A stretch of DNA of 64,000 nucleotides from Coenobita brevimanus (GCA_032717465.1 CM064732.1:28978607-29042606); one strand, 5' to 3'. Shown: positions 33,527 through 44,784, numbered from the stretch's first letter. Notes: a model not told the origin generated them from the letters alone. Made by a program: numbers and translations.

Positions 33527-35814
33527 CCTCCCCACAAGGAAAAAAGAAATTTACAAAGGAAATTTCTTATTACTCTAAAACAATCTGTATATGGCATTAC
33601 AGAACATGCAAAAGTCTTTCCTAGTGTTACAAAACATGAGATCTCCCTAGCACGTTCAGTCATAGGTACTTGCCAGTATCCCTTTAACAAATCAAACTTA
33701 CTTATGTACCTAGCCTTTCCGATCTTGTCTATGCAATCTTCCACACGAGGGAGAGGGTAAGTGTCTGTTTTGGTTATCTGATTAACACGTCTGTAGTCAA
33801 TGCAAAGCCGCTGTGACCCACCTGGCTTAGGGACTAGAGTGACAGGAGAACTCCACTCGCTCTGGCAGGGCTCAATCATCTTGTGGTCCAACAGGTAGCC
33901 AAGCTCCTTCTGGATGAGAGGAACTTTCACTGGGTTCACACGGTAAGGAGGCAATTTAATTGTCTTTGCGTCTCCAACATCGACATCATGCATCAACACA
34001 GTGGTTCTTCCTGGAGTAGCACGGAACACTTGCGGGTACTCCTGCAGTAATGCCGAAAACTCCTGCCTTTCCTTGGGAGGTAGATGAGAAAGCTTAGTCT
34101 GGAGATCATTCATGATATCAGGATTCTTCCCCAAACTATCACTCAGGCTCATACTGCATGGGAGAGCTTCACTTGCAGACTCGGGTGGAACAGTTACAGT
34201 GCAGATTGGATTATTTTCGTCCCGCCTGTGATATAAATTTAGCATGTTGATGTGACAAAGTTGCTTGTTCTTTCTACGATCTGGTGTGGCGATGACATAG
34301 TTGACATCACTGAGTTTCTTCTCCACGAAATAAAGGCCACTAAACTTGGCTTGAAGAGGTTGCCCATGAACTGGTAGCAGAATCAAAACCTGATCTCCTG
34401 GCTGAAAGTGGTGTAACCTGGACTTCTTATCATACCAAGTCTTCATCTTCTCCTGAGCAGCTCCTAAATTCTCTCTCGCCAGCTGTAAAGCAGTGGACAG
34501 CCGTTCTTTGAATTTCACATACTCCAGCAGGTTGACGTCATCTTCCTCCGACAGCCAGCATTCCTTGAGTAACTTAAGGGGTCCTCTTACTTCATGGCCA
34601 AACAGTAGTTCAAAAGGTGAGAAGCCCAGTGATTCATTTGGAGATTCTCTTGCAGCAAACACAACGAATGGAAGACCTTTATCAAAGTCTTTCTGATGTT
34701 CCAAACAGTATTTCTTGAGCATCGATTTGAGTGTTTGATGATATCTCTCCAACGCTCCTTGGGTCTGGGGATGGTAAGCTGAAGAGGTGATCTGGGTGAT
34801 GCCCAACTCTTTCAGAGACTGCTTGAAAACATTTGACATGAAATTACTTCCTCGGTCTGACTGTACCTCCTTGGGCAGACCAAACTTTGTGAAGAACCCT
34901 AGCATTTCCTTAACCACGTTCTTTGCTGAGATGTTTCTAAGTGGAATGGCTTCAGGAAAACGAGTAGCCATATCAATCATGGTCAACTCATAAGAAAATC
35001 CTGAAGAAGTCTTAGGAAGAGGGCCCACAATATCCACCAACACACAGGTGAAAGGCGCCTCAAAAGGAGGAATGGGAACTAGAGGTGCAACCTTTTCGGT
35101 CTGATTACACTTCCCCACAACTTGACAGGTGTGAAAAGACTTACAATACCAGGAAACATCCCTGAAGATACCTGGCCAGTAGAAGTGTTTCAAAATGCGT
35201 GCCACAGTCTTCCTCACTCCAAGGTGTCCTGCCAAACTGGAATCATGAGCCACTCGAATGATATCCTGCCTACAAACACGAGGGATGACAACTTGATGTA
35301 CAACCTCCCATTCACAGTCGGCTGATGCTGTTGGGGGTCTCCACCTCCTCATAAGTACTCCTGACTTTACATAATAACAAGTAGAAGCACCGGCTGACTC
35401 TTCTTCACTGTAAGCAGAGTTAGCTAGACCTTTCAACTCAGGGTCAGCAACCTGCAACTCAACCAACTCTTGACGAGACAAATTATCAACACTACGGGGT
35501 ACTGCCTCATCTGGTGAGTGGTCCAAATTAGCAAGAAAAGTGTCAGCTAGGATAACATCATCATCATCATTATCCTCTAAATCACCAGTAACTTTAGACT
35601 TAGCCCTAGTGACAGCACATGCATGGAACACATCAGGGACACCACAATCCTGGGCCGCAGCCACTGGCTCACTAGACAACTGAGGAGCTGGACACACTTG
35701 ACTTCCACCAATATCATTTCCAAGTAAGAAAGTTACACCTGACATTGGGAGTGTCTCAACCAACCCAACCATAACGGAACCATTAACAAAACCAGACTCT
35801 AAATCACTCTGCAC
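33517..35814 (-). pseudogene. Gypsy Pol: protease end, integrase, truncated reverse transcriptase
   Basis: About 765 codons in one frame; the first Met is arbitrary because the frame overlaps gag. Order: protease C-terminus (GVTFLLGNDIGG); integrase zinc finger (HDSSLAGHLGVRKTVARIL, with C-K-S-F-H-T-C where a C-x2-C pair is expected, so one Cys seems replaced by Phe); integrase core with D in VLVDIVGPL, D in VQSDRGSNF and E in GALERYH (D-35-E); C-terminal LQAKFSGLYFVEKKL; then RT from LPPYRVNPVKVPLIQKEL through VPKPGGSQRLCIDYRRVN to SKFDLLKGYWQVPM. After CSVMPY similarity stops, and the frame runs out in the LTR. The YxDD box and RNase H are missing. Non-functional, though integrase is long and open. 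Confidence 0.9.
33527..33539 (-). other. Probable polypurine tract
   Basis: Minus strand CCTTGTGGGGAGG immediately precedes the 3' LTR, the expected place for plus-strand primer. It is intact although the RT/RNase H region before it is deleted. Confidence 0.65.
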
Positions 35815-37319
35815 AGAGGGACAGAGAAGTAATTATTCCCTACACCTTGTAAGATTACAGTTTCATCAGAGGAATTAACATTAGAGCCTAGAACACTGGT
35901 CAGCATAAGGGATTGGCAAGCACCTGTATCACGATATATTTGAACTGATTTCCTGTCATTACTGTCCAGAGGACTGACAAAACCATCAGACAGGAAATTA
36001 GCACATGAACTCTTGAGAGTGTCACCCACGTTACTGCTCAAAAGAGGAGCTCCATCATGAGAATTTAAGTTACCTTTCAAAGCAGGTTCAGTTAACTCAG
36101 TTAAAGAATTCTGGGAACTCTCAAGAGTGGACACTAGACCAATTGACTGAATATTTAAAGACTCCTTTTTGTTCACATCACGCTGTCTCCTGAAACATTT
36201 CTCCGTAGTATGACCAAGCTTACTACAATAAGTACATTTACTTTTCTGAAATCTAGAGGTGAAGCTGGTATTTACTTCCTGAGAAACATCATCTTTATTC
36301 TCTTTCCTGTTACCTGTACTCTGAGTAGAGGCAACGTACTTATTCTCAGCTTTCCCTTTTTCTTTAGAATATCTCTTGTGAGTGAGAACATATTCATCAG
36401 CTAAAACTGCAGCATCAGACAAATTATCTATTCTTTTCTCATCAAGATATAGGCTTACATCTTTATAAATACACCTTTTGAAATCCTCCAGCAAAATCAT
36501 CTGCTTAAATTTACCAAAATCAGAATCCACATTCTTAGAATTTAACCACTGCTCTAACAGATCTTCTTTGATTTTTGCATACTCAACATGGGATTGCTTA
36601 TCTTGCTTATAAGTTGTCCTAAATTTTACTTTATAGGCTTCAGGAACAAGCTCATAGGCCTTAAGAATCAAGCTCTTAACTACATCATAATTATCAGATT
36701 GATCCTGAGGCAAAGATGCATAAGTTACTTGAGCTTTACCGGTGAGAACAGTTTGAAGGAGTACTGGCCAATACTCCTTGGGCCAACTAAAACCTGTAGC
36801 TACCCTCTCAAACAACTGAAAATACTTTGTTAAATCAGATTCATTAAAAGGAGGGACAAGTTTAACATTTTTAGCCACATCAAAATCATCAGAGCTAGAT
36901 GATCCAGTTCCACCTTGTTTCATGCGATACTCATGGTCTGCCTGAATCCTGGCAAGTTCAATTTGTGCCTGAGCCTGTACCTGTGCCTCTTGAATACGAG
37001 CATTTGCCTCATTAACACGAGCCTCCGCCTCCTTAGCCTTAGCCTCCTGCAGGGCTAGCTGTAACTTAGCTAATTCAATCTGCGTTTGCTCATTTGGAGG
37101 AGTTACGTTAAACAAGCTTTCATTAATCATGTCAACAATTTGATCTTTAGAATGATGAGAGCGAACAGCAATTCCCAGTTGTTGAGCAACAAGCTTAAGT
37201 TCATTCTTTGTTCTGTTTTCTACATCACACACTGTTTGCACATTTGACAAAAAATCTTTGGCTTTATCAAGTGTAGTAATAGTAGACATAATTAATAAGT
37301 AACAGTCACAAAATATCAA
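35799..37319 (-). CDS. Gypsy Gag with zinc knuckle and start of protease
   Basis: 507-codon frame; the functional start may be MSTITTLDKAK, ten residues in. Residues ~80-135 form an Ala/Glu/Gln-rich, likely coiled-coil stretch (IELAKLQLALQEAKAKEAEA). ~145-330 is the capsid-like region (KLVPPFNESDLTKYFQLFE, WPVLLQTVLTGKAQ, AYELVPEAYKVKFR), which resembles the SCAN-like Gag of Gmr1-type elements. A CCHC knuckle CTYCSKLGHTTEKC lies at ~360-373. The protease active-site motif YRDTGACQSL follows at ~460. The frame ends in VPLCRVI, in the middle of the protease; the continuing protease sequence (QSDLESGF...GVTFLLGND) is in the -1 frame. This looks like a small frameshifting deletion; programmed frameshifting is possible but would be oddly placed. 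Confidence 0.88.
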   Translation of the reverse strand: MIFCDCYLLIMSTITTLDKAKDFLSNVQTVCDVENRTKNELKLVAQQLGIAVRSHHSKDQIVDMINESLFNVTPPNEQTQIELAKLQLALQEAKAKEAEARVNEANARIQEAQVQAQAQIELARIQADHEYRMKQGGTGSSSSDDFDVAKNVKLVPPFNESDLTKYFQLFERVATGFSWPKEYWPVLLQTVLTGKAQVTYASLPQDQSDNYDVVKSLILKAYELVPEAYKVKFRTTYKQDKQSHVEYAKIKEDLLEQWLNSKNVDSDFGKFKQMILLEDFKRCIYKDVSLYLDEKRIDNLSDAAVLADEYVLTHKRYSKEKGKAENKYVASTQSTGNRKENKDDVSQEVNTSFTSRFQKSKCTYCSKLGHTTEKCFRRQRDVNKKESLNIQSIGLVSTLESSQNSLTELTEPALKGNLNSHDGAPLLSSNVGDTLKSSCANFLSDGFVSPLDSNDRKSVQIYRDTGACQSLMLTSVLGSNVNSSDETVILQGVGNNYFSVPLCRVI

Positions 37320-37349
37320 GCAATATCCTTATGATAATATCCTGAATAT

Positions 37350-37370
37350 CCTGATAAGAGGTCGCCAAAT
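37350..37370 (-). other. Probable primer-binding site
   Basis: Directly inside the 5' LTR the minus strand reads TTTGGCGACCTCTTATCAG. A TGG start four to five bases from the LTR is usual for tRNA-primed elements. The priming tRNA was not identified. Confidence 0.55.
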
Positions 37371-37373
37371 TTA

Positions 37374-38161
37374 TGTTACGGAACAGAGAAAGATAATGTA
37401 CACATTAAGTGAGAATACTAAGAGTCACTACTGTCCCGTAAAGTTCCAGGTTCAAAACAAAAAAGTGAGGTAAAATCACAATTTAAAGTTGAATGCTCAA
37501 AGTAACAACAAAACATTCAGGACTCATAAGGATAATGTAATGGCAAAAAAACAGGTTAAATATATGGTTAACTGCAATAGCCTCTATTAACACAAAATTA
37601 GCAAGAGTAAATTTACCTAAGTCAGCCCTGATAAAACGAAAATACACCGGTTAATGCTCAGTTAATGCAAGATAAATTATTACAGATCCAAATTAGTATA
37701 AAAAATGACTGACATAAAACCCAACATTAATCAAAAACCTCACTAGGCCTAAGAATCAACCTTATGCTACATAGTACAAGAAAAAAATGCAATAACACTT
37801 ATACTCAAATTACACACAGCTGCTAGATGTTTGGAGATTTCTTGAGCACTCACAATAATAATATCTGTACAGGGGAGGACAGAGATGTGAACAAAATGAG
37901 GAGCAGATCTAAGTGGCAATGATGCAGAGGCTGAGCTCATTATATAGGGGCCAGGAGAGCTTGATACAACTTGTAAGAAGAACGCGCAAATGAAGCCATG
38001 GGGACAAAGAGCTGAAAATCCCGCTCTGAATAACAGAGAGAACGACTTACTCTACTATAACGGTAGAAGGGGGGGACTGAGGCAGAACACGCTCGTGATC
38101 AAACATGCAGCAACTGTGCGTTAAAATTACACAAAGGATGATGAAATCATAGGCTATGTAA

Positions 38162-38163
<2 letters not shown>
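37374..38163 (-). repeat. Gypsy 5' LTR
   Basis: 790 bp, nearly the same sequence as 32739-33526. It would carry the promoter for the minus-strand transcript. The plus-strand segment ACAAAATGAGG..CATTATATAGGGGCC reads on the minus strand as GGCCCCTATATAATGAG (37937-37955), a TATA-like box. Confidence 0.95.
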
Positions 38164-38219
<56 letters not shown>

Positions 38220-38236
38220 AACTAATTCAACAAATC

Positions 38237-38275
<39 letters not shown>
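38164..38275 (+). repeat. Continuation of (TG)n minisatellite
   Basis: (TG)n 38164-38216, then the CAGAACTAATTCAACA.ATCTG spacer and more TG. This is the other half of the array split by the gypsy insertion. Confidence 0.92.
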
Positions 38276-38278
<3 letters not shown>

Positions 38279-38279
38279 T

Positions 38280-38610
38280 GCATGTAAGACTAAAGACATT
38301 CTCCTTTACGGTACACCTAACTAAGATCACAGGCATCTTAAGTGGGAATCTGTCCTCCAGGTCTTTCTTCTCGGTGGTTCAATGCTAAGTGCTTATTTGA
38401 ACTTGTACGAACATTAGCATGACGTAGCGTAAAAATGAAAAAAAAAAAAATGAGAAGCAGGACATGAGTTAAATACCACAAATTACGTAGGTTTGAGTAT
38501 ACAGTTCAGTGAACCTATTTCAGTCAAGTTTTATTTATTTAAATTTTTTTTAGTTTCACCTATCATTACACACAACTCCCAAGTCAGTTTCGGATGTTAC
38601 TTTTTGATGA

Positions 38611-38673
<63 letters not shown>

Positions 38674-38744
38674 TGAAGGCTGGATGGACAGCCAAGAACC
38701 CGGCCAATTGTTTTTGAAATAAGTCAAAGGTCATGGTCATTCTC

Positions 38745-38814
<70 letters not shown>

Positions 38815-39489
38815 TGTTTGAACAAAATAATTGAAAAAGATGTAGGGTTGTCACTTGGCTGCTTTTTTTTTTTTTTTTTTTTTAACAGCAATATGTCAAA
38901 GGTGGAAATCGGGTAGACTTAACAAAAGCCTTTTTTTTCTCTGTCTCTATAATTTAGGCTAAACTTATAGACAAAAAAAAATTTAGGCCAAACTTGGTGG
39001 AAGGCTTGAGATCAATGAAAGAACGATGTGAGTCATAGGGTACGGTCAAATTGTCCTCCTTTATGTTTGTGCTTGAAAAGAATAACAGAATCCCTTTTCA
39101 TTTAATTTGGAAGAAACTTGAAGGAGGTTTTGCAGGTCAGCAACGGGAACGAGCTCTATTTTTTTTTTTTTTTTTTTACGATGGGTCGAAGTTCTATGTC
39201 ATATTGCAAGGTCAACTTATACAGTTGTTACCCAATTTATTCCAATCTCTGTCGAATGGTTCTGGATATGGAGAACATACATTAATTCGATTTTTATAGC
39301 AGTCACTTAAATGTCAAGGCCACAGGCAAAGGTCAAATATCAAGGTAATATGGCAAGATCAACTTAAAGAGTTCTGATAAATTTTAAGCCAAATTTGGTG
39401 GAAGTACTAAGGACAAGGTAAGACTGAAGTCAGTCAGTTTTTAGAACAATCAGTTACAGGAAAAGGTCAGTGAGTAAGGTCAAACTTCG

Positions 39490-39543
<54 letters not shown>

Positions 39544-39720
39544 AAATAAAACAACTGAAACAATCTAGAGTTGCTTTGGACCAAGTTTGGAGAAAGGAAC
39601 GAGGCTGAACCAAGGGATAGACGTATGCTTTTTAGAATAACCGTTGAGATGGAAAGGCCACATAGTAAAGTGGGATGTCAGACAGGGTCTTTATAACCTA
39701 CTCAGCATGAAATGCTAGAA
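38280..39720. repeat. Degenerate AGGTCA-rich repeat region with (GT)n, (GA)n
   Basis: GGTCAAA/AAGGTCA words recur (about 38725, 39045, 39210, 39330, 39466, 39475). They occur with loosely repeated segments such as AAGCCAAATTTGGTGGAAG, AGGCCAAACTTGGTGGAAGG and GGACCAAGTTTGGAGAAAGG, suggesting old tandem units of roughly 180 bp. Microsatellites interrupt it: (GT)n 38613-38671, (GA)n 38749-38812, T23 near 38862, T20 near 39159, (GT)n 39493-39541. No gene. Confidence 0.55.
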
Positions 39721-40129
39721 CCAGAGTACAGATTAAAAGACGTCTTTTGGCTGAAAGAGCCTCCAGTATTTCCATCAAGTTACATTTTGTATTTCTGAAC
39801 TCCATAGCTAAAAAAAAAAAAAAAATGATGTTAGTCACAATGCATAGCCTTGGTTGTAATGCTCACTGAATCTGTAAATGGTCACATTATCTACTGTCAT
39901 TATTTCTGTGTCGGCTTTATTCTGAAGTCATGATTATTATTACTGACAGCAGTTTTATAGTAAAGTATCATAACAATATGTAAAATGAACCTCCGAGAAC
40001 TCGGGCCTCTAGCTGTCGACACAAAGTGTCGCTCAGTATGCATGTACCAAGTCCTGGAAACAGATTTGCCATACAACCTCCATGATAGGGTTCATTGTGG
40101 GTTGAAATGAGAATAAAGAGAAACTAAGT

Positions 40130-40650
40130 CGACCCCATATAACCTTGACCTCTGACCACTTGACCTTACTGACCTAATCAACTCATTGCCCTTTCATACT
40201 ATGTCACAGACAAAAGTTTGATAGAAATCCATCGAGGAGGTCATGAGATATCGTGCCCACACCCATATGAACTTGACTTTTTGACCCACTGACCTTGCTG
40301 ACCTAATCAGATCGTCATCCCTTCATACAGTATCACTGAGAAAAGTTTGGCTGAAATCTGTTTGGGGGTTCAGGAGATATCGTGCCCACACCCATATGAA
40401 CTTGACCTTTGACTCCTTGACCTTGCTGACCTAATCAGATCATCACCCCTTCATACTGTATCCATGACAAAAGTTTGGTCGAAATCCGACAAGGGGTTCA
40501 GGAGATATCCATCCACAAGGATTAACAAACTTGACCCCATATGACCTTCACTTTTGGCCTCTTGTCTTAGCGGACCTTATCAGTTCATGATCTCATTTCT
40601 ACACCACTGACAAAAGTTTGGTGGAAATCAGCCAATTTGTTCAGGATATC
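40130..40650 (+). repeat. ~128-bp tandem repeat, TGACCT-rich, about 4 copies
   Basis: GACCTAATCA.(A/G)TC recurs at 40171, 40300, 40428 and (GACCTTATCA) 40572. Each unit carries AAAAGTTTGG..GAAATC, TTCAGGAGATAT and one to three TGACCTT words. Trailing sequence (CTTAATGCCTCC..GGGCGGAGGAATAATAA) resembles ends of dispersed invertebrate repeats, but I cannot name the family. Confidence 0.8.
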
Positions 40651-40654
40651 ACAC

Positions 40655-41500
40655 CCACAAGTGTTCTACAGACCCATTTACCCACAAATGCAGCATTCAC
40701 CCATGTACGCATGGACAGATAGAACAATCTCTTAATGCCTCCTTCACCATAGATGGGCGGAGGAATAATAACTATTTTCCCAGGACCTGGTGAGTACTTC
40801 GCAAAAACCTGGCCGTTAGTTGAGACAAGTATTGGCTTTGACAAGATTGTAACAGTCGATAATTTACCCGTTTTTCCCTTTGTGTCGCACTATGGGCATA
40901 AAGTTGACAGTCTGCTCTCTGAGACCCTGCTTTTTTCTCCCATTCCTTACAACTTGCCGGATAGCCATTTTGATGTTAATATCCACCGTCCATATTAATT
41001 ACATGTTAGGTCTTTCTCATTCGAGATTGGATCAGTGTTATTAGAATGTTTTTTTTTTTTTCTTTTATGTCGTTGCTTCCCTCAGGACTGATTCAGTGGT
41101 ATTAGAGTGGGTGTTTTTATGACATGTCAGTGGGCCTTGCGGATGATGTGGAAAGTTTATATTTAACGAAATTTATTTAATCATGTTTAATCAGATAATT
41201 CCTTGTCCCAACCTGAGATCGAAGTCGCATCATGTCGGACTGGTTACGTCCCTCATCCCACGGAAGGGTAATCAAAATACTGATTGGACATGCATAACAA
41301 ACATGCCATACAGAACTGATAATTGTGATAGTCCACTGGTTTACCTTAGCCCGTTCTTTTAGCCTCTGATTCTTACAAACGGCTTTCATTAACAGGTTCA
41401 AAACAATGACGTACGTTGTTATCACATTCCTGCCACCTCCAGTTTTTATCTTTGGTTTATTGGAAATCTCTCATAGTGAAGGAGTTGGAGGCAGTTTCTA
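40655..41500. other. Intergenic, nothing recognised
   Basis: No supported gene. A T15 run lies near 41047. A short tRNA-like stretch on the minus strand near 41205-41260 was not good enough to call. Confidence 0.45.
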
Positions 41501-41504
41501 TAAG

Positions 41505-43510
41505 CACTTTCCATGCGGGGTAAAGAGAATATGAAAGGGAGTGCAGGGAACGGCATGGTGGAATGAAGAGGTGAGAGAGGATGTGGCACAAAAGAAGAAA
41601 GCTTTTAGTGAGTGGATGAGAAACAGAGGCTTGGAAGAAGTTGAGAGACGGAAGAGAGAGTTACATGTAGAGAGGAAGAGAGAGGTGAAAAGATTAGTAA
41701 GAGAGAGTAAGAAGAGAGTGGATGAGGAATTTGGAAGGAACTTGAATGTAAAGTGCACGGAATGTAAGAAAATTTTCTGGAAAAAGGTGAAGAGAGTTAG
41801 ACAGGGTGCCAAAACAGTTAGGTGGGGAGCGAAAAATAAAAATGGTAGATTGCTTGTGAAGAAGGGAGAAAAAGTGAGCAAATGGAGTGAGCACTTCAAG
41901 GAATTGTTGAACACAGAGAATGAAAGTAATGCGAGTATAAGTGGTAGGGGAATGGCTGGGAGAAAGAGGGAGGTGAGAGGAGAAGAAATCAGTAGGATGG
42001 AAGTTGTGGAAGCAATGAAGAAAGTTAAAATGGGGAAAACCCAAGGAATTAATGGAGTGTGTGGTGAAATCCTGAAGCATGAGGGATAGTAGTACAATGG
42101 ATGTGGAAGATGTGCAGATTGGCTTGGAAGGAAGGTAGAGTCCCGGGGCATTGGAAGTCAGGTATAATTATTTCCCTGTACAAAGGAAAGATGAAAAAGA
42201 AGTGTGTGGTAATCATAGAGACATTTATCTTCTTAGTGTAATAGGAAAGTATATGGTAGGATACTTATTGACAGAATTAGGAAAATAACAGAGGAATTAG
42301 CTGGGCAAAAATAGAGAGGTTCTAGGAAGGGAAGAGGTTGTGTAGACCAGATATTCATTCTTAGATCTTTAGTGGAAAAGTTTCTAGAGAGGGGAAAGAA
42401 GTTGTATGCGGCCTTCATGGATTTGGGGAAAGCATATGACATGGTGGATAGACAAGGATTGTGGAAAGTATTAATAATATATATATTGAGTAGACGGGAA
42501 GTTGTTGAAGGCCGTGAAGAGTATGCGTGCGAATAGTGAACTGAGTGAGTTTATCTACATGAAGGTCGGATTGAAACAAAGATGTGTCATGTCTCTATGG
42601 TTGTTCAATCTGCGTGTGGATGGGGTTATAAAAGAGCTACAAGGTAGGACAGTGAATGTTGTAGCGGCCCTGGTGAGAGAGGGCGGCGTTTGGAAACTCC
42701 CTGTACTGTTGTTTGCAGATGATACTGCGTTGTTAGGTGAAGACGAAGGGGAGCTGCAAGGTTTGGAGAATGAGTTTGGAAGAGAGTGTAAGAAACGTAA
42801 TCTAAAGGTGAATGTAGGGAAGAGTAAAGTTATGGTCTTCGAGAGAAGTGACGTTAGTGAATGTACAGTGAGGGTGGATGAGGAGGAAATGGAAAATGTG
42901 AGTGCGTTTAAGTACTTGGGTAGTGTGATGAGTAGGGATGGAAGTTCAGAGGGTGAAGTGCTTGAAAGGATAAAACAGGGAAGAAAGATTGCTGGTTCCT
43001 TGAAAGCAGTGATAAGAAACAGGGCAGTGAGCATGGAAGTGAAAAAGGTCTACATCACAATATTGTGATACCAACTGTATCGTATGGAAGTGAAGCTTGG
43101 ACCTTGTTGGAGGGACAGAAGTCAAGAGAGAGAGCGGTGGAAATGAGTTATTTGAGAGGAGCATGTGGAGTCACATGGAGAGACACACTGACAAATGAAG
43201 AAGTGAAGAAGCGTTGTGGTGTGGATGTGGATGTGATAGGACGCATTAGGAAGAACACACTGAGATGGTTTGGCCATGTGGAGAGGATGGCGAGTGAGAG
43301 ACTGACGAGGAGAGTGTGTGTGGATGAGATGGAAGGAGGAGAGGGAGGGGGAGGCCAAGGATGAGATGAAGGGATGGAGTGGAGAGGTATATGAGAGAGG
43401 GGAGTGTGATCTGGGAGCAGGACAATGAAATGGCGAGGGACAGGGCGACATGGAGGCGATTTGTTTGTGGCCACCCCTTACGGGATTAGGGAATCTGGCA
43501 ATAGATAGAC
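41505..43510 (+). mobile_element. RTE-like LINE copy A, 5' truncated
   Basis: Same family as copies B (47140-50330) and C (61253-63055). It enters in the endonuclease-RT linker and ends GGGATTAGGGAATCTGGCAATAGATAGACAG, the family 3' end with a short tetramer tail. The middle (42089-42500) is riddled with frameshifts. Confidence 0.88.
41541..43364 (+). pseudogene. RTE-like LINE linker and reverse transcriptase, copy A
   Basis: Three open segments. 41541-42089 is a basic linker (GTAWWNEEVREDVAQKKKAF, REVKRLVRESKKRVDEEFGR) ending in the RT start VVEAMKKVKMGKTQGINGVCG. A decayed stretch follows with PGHWKSGII.SLYKGK. 42502-43068 has VGLKQRCVMS.WLFNL, the catalytic LLFADDTALL, KVNVGKSKVMVFE and VSAFKYLGSVMSRDG. 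43065-43364 has GSEAWTL, SYLRGACGVTWRD and LRWFGHVERM. The Q-G of the QG-CVMSP motif is changed to QR here. Clearly inactive. Confidence 0.86.
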
Positions 43511-43929
43511 AGACTTTCCGTGTGGTGACATCGAGTTCTATCTTCCTTCAGACAACTTTATTCAACTTGGAACAGACTTCTTAATTTAAAGGAATTTGGA
43601 AGTGGACTGAGATGCAACCAGAATGACTGAAGTTTATGGTTGCAAAATTAAAAATGAAATTATTGCTGCGTTCCCTAGTTTATATGCTTTTACTCATCTC
43701 TCCTCACTCTAAGGTAACTGCAACCTACCCTTTTCTCCCGGTTCTCACTCTGCCTCTTCCTCTTTACACTTTACTTTATTAACAGAGTGGAGAGTTGGAA
43801 GAAAAGAGTCTTGGTCAAGAAGATGCTGTAGGTTAAACAGAAAATACTGTTAGGGTAGATTTGTATGGTGTACGTTACTTGTTTTTATTACTTATTGTTG
43901 TCTGTGTTTAGGTTGAATGTATTAATTTC

Positions 43930-43954
43930 GTTTACCTGTACTCCCGGCAAAATA

Positions 43955-43993
<39 letters not shown>

Positions 43994-44013
43994 CTATATT
44001 CTCGGCAAAATAG

Positions 44014-44077
<64 letters not shown>
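43930..44077 (+). repeat. Duplicated GGCAAAATAGA-(GT)n unit
   Basis: CCCGGCAAAATAGACGTG followed by (GT)n, then CTCGGCAAAATAGAGGTG followed by a longer (GT)n. Confidence 0.85.
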
Positions 44078-44079
<2 letters not shown>

Positions 44080-44421
44080 AGGAAAGACATTCCAAGCTAA
44101 GCTAGACTTTTACCGATGAATCAAAGTAAGATTATGGTGTCAACCATAATGCATGGAAAAGGAGCGAGGTCAGTATAGAAAGCCAGTCTATTCAAAGTGT
44201 TTTGTTGATTTCACATGACAGTACTTCTCCTACTGGGGTCACTCCTTGGAAATCATCGAAAATATCGAGCTTTAGTGTCCTGTACTTACAGCAGCGTACC
44301 AAACGCTACAAACTGTTGTGTTGTGCCCTTCGACATGTCCTCATACCATGCTCATTTATTAGTTCTGCTAAGTGATAGTTCCTCCAATCTTCGGCCCTTC
44401 TCGTTCTTTCCTCCCTACTTC

Positions 44422-44425
<4 letters not shown>

Positions 44426-44480
<55 letters not shown>
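44426..44480. repeat. (CT)n microsatellite
   Basis: About 27 CT units. Confidence 0.95.
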
Positions 44481-44481
<1 letters not shown>

Positions 44482-44784
44482 GATATAGCTCTCATTAATC
44501 CCTTCACAACTAGATACTCCCATAGCATGAATCAAATCTTTCAAGCTAAACTGCTTTTCACTAAAACCTACTTACATGTCTAACCACTTCCACTAATATC
44601 ATTATGTCAGTCCTGAATGGCAAGCCATACCATGTTTCCAGTAAGGATTGAGGTAATTAGTGTCCAAGTAATTACCAGGGAAGGTGTATGACGCGAATAT
44701 ATTAAGAGCGAACTGCTCAGCCTATGCCCAGAGAGAGAGAGAGAGAGAGAGATTTCAGGCAAAAGTTTAGAGAAGCCAACCTCC

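Larger units (their letters stand above)
32739..38163 (-). mobile_element. Ty3/gypsy LTR retrotransposon, Gmr1-like order, internally deleted
   Basis: A 5,425-bp element with two LTRs (32739-33526 and 37374-38163), each TGTTAC...GTAACA, reading on the minus strand. gag plus protease (35799-37319) precedes pol (33517-35814). The pol ORF has integrase before reverse transcriptase, the Copia-like order known among Ty3/gypsy elements in the Gmr1 group. RT is cut off after its first motifs; RNase H is absent. A PBS-like and a PPT-like sequence are present. It sits inside a (TG)n minisatellite, so the target duplication cannot be distinguished from the repeat. LTRs differ at about 11 substitutions and two 1-base indels by my reading, indicating recent insertion. 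Confidence 0.93.
43520..44780. other. Intergenic with microsatellites
   Basis: (GT)n at 43958-43990 and 44016-44077 follow two copies of CTCGGCAAAATAGA.GTGTG (a local duplication). (CT)n at 44426-44480 and (GA)n at 44731-44751. No gene supported. Confidence 0.55.

Noticed and set aside
38613..38812. Paired (GT)n and (GA)n as a regulatory element
   Set aside because: Ordinary microsatellites for this window; no adjoining gene to regulate.
41200..41265. tRNA-like stretch on the minus strand (GACTTCGATCTCAGGTTGGG)
   Set aside because: Only a weak B-box resemblance; no A-box at the right distance and no cloverleaf could be drawn.
41694..43474. Minus-strand frames opposite LINE copy A, and plus-strand frames opposite copies B and C
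   Set aside because: They are shadows of the RT coding strand; Ser/Leu/Pro-rich with no domain.
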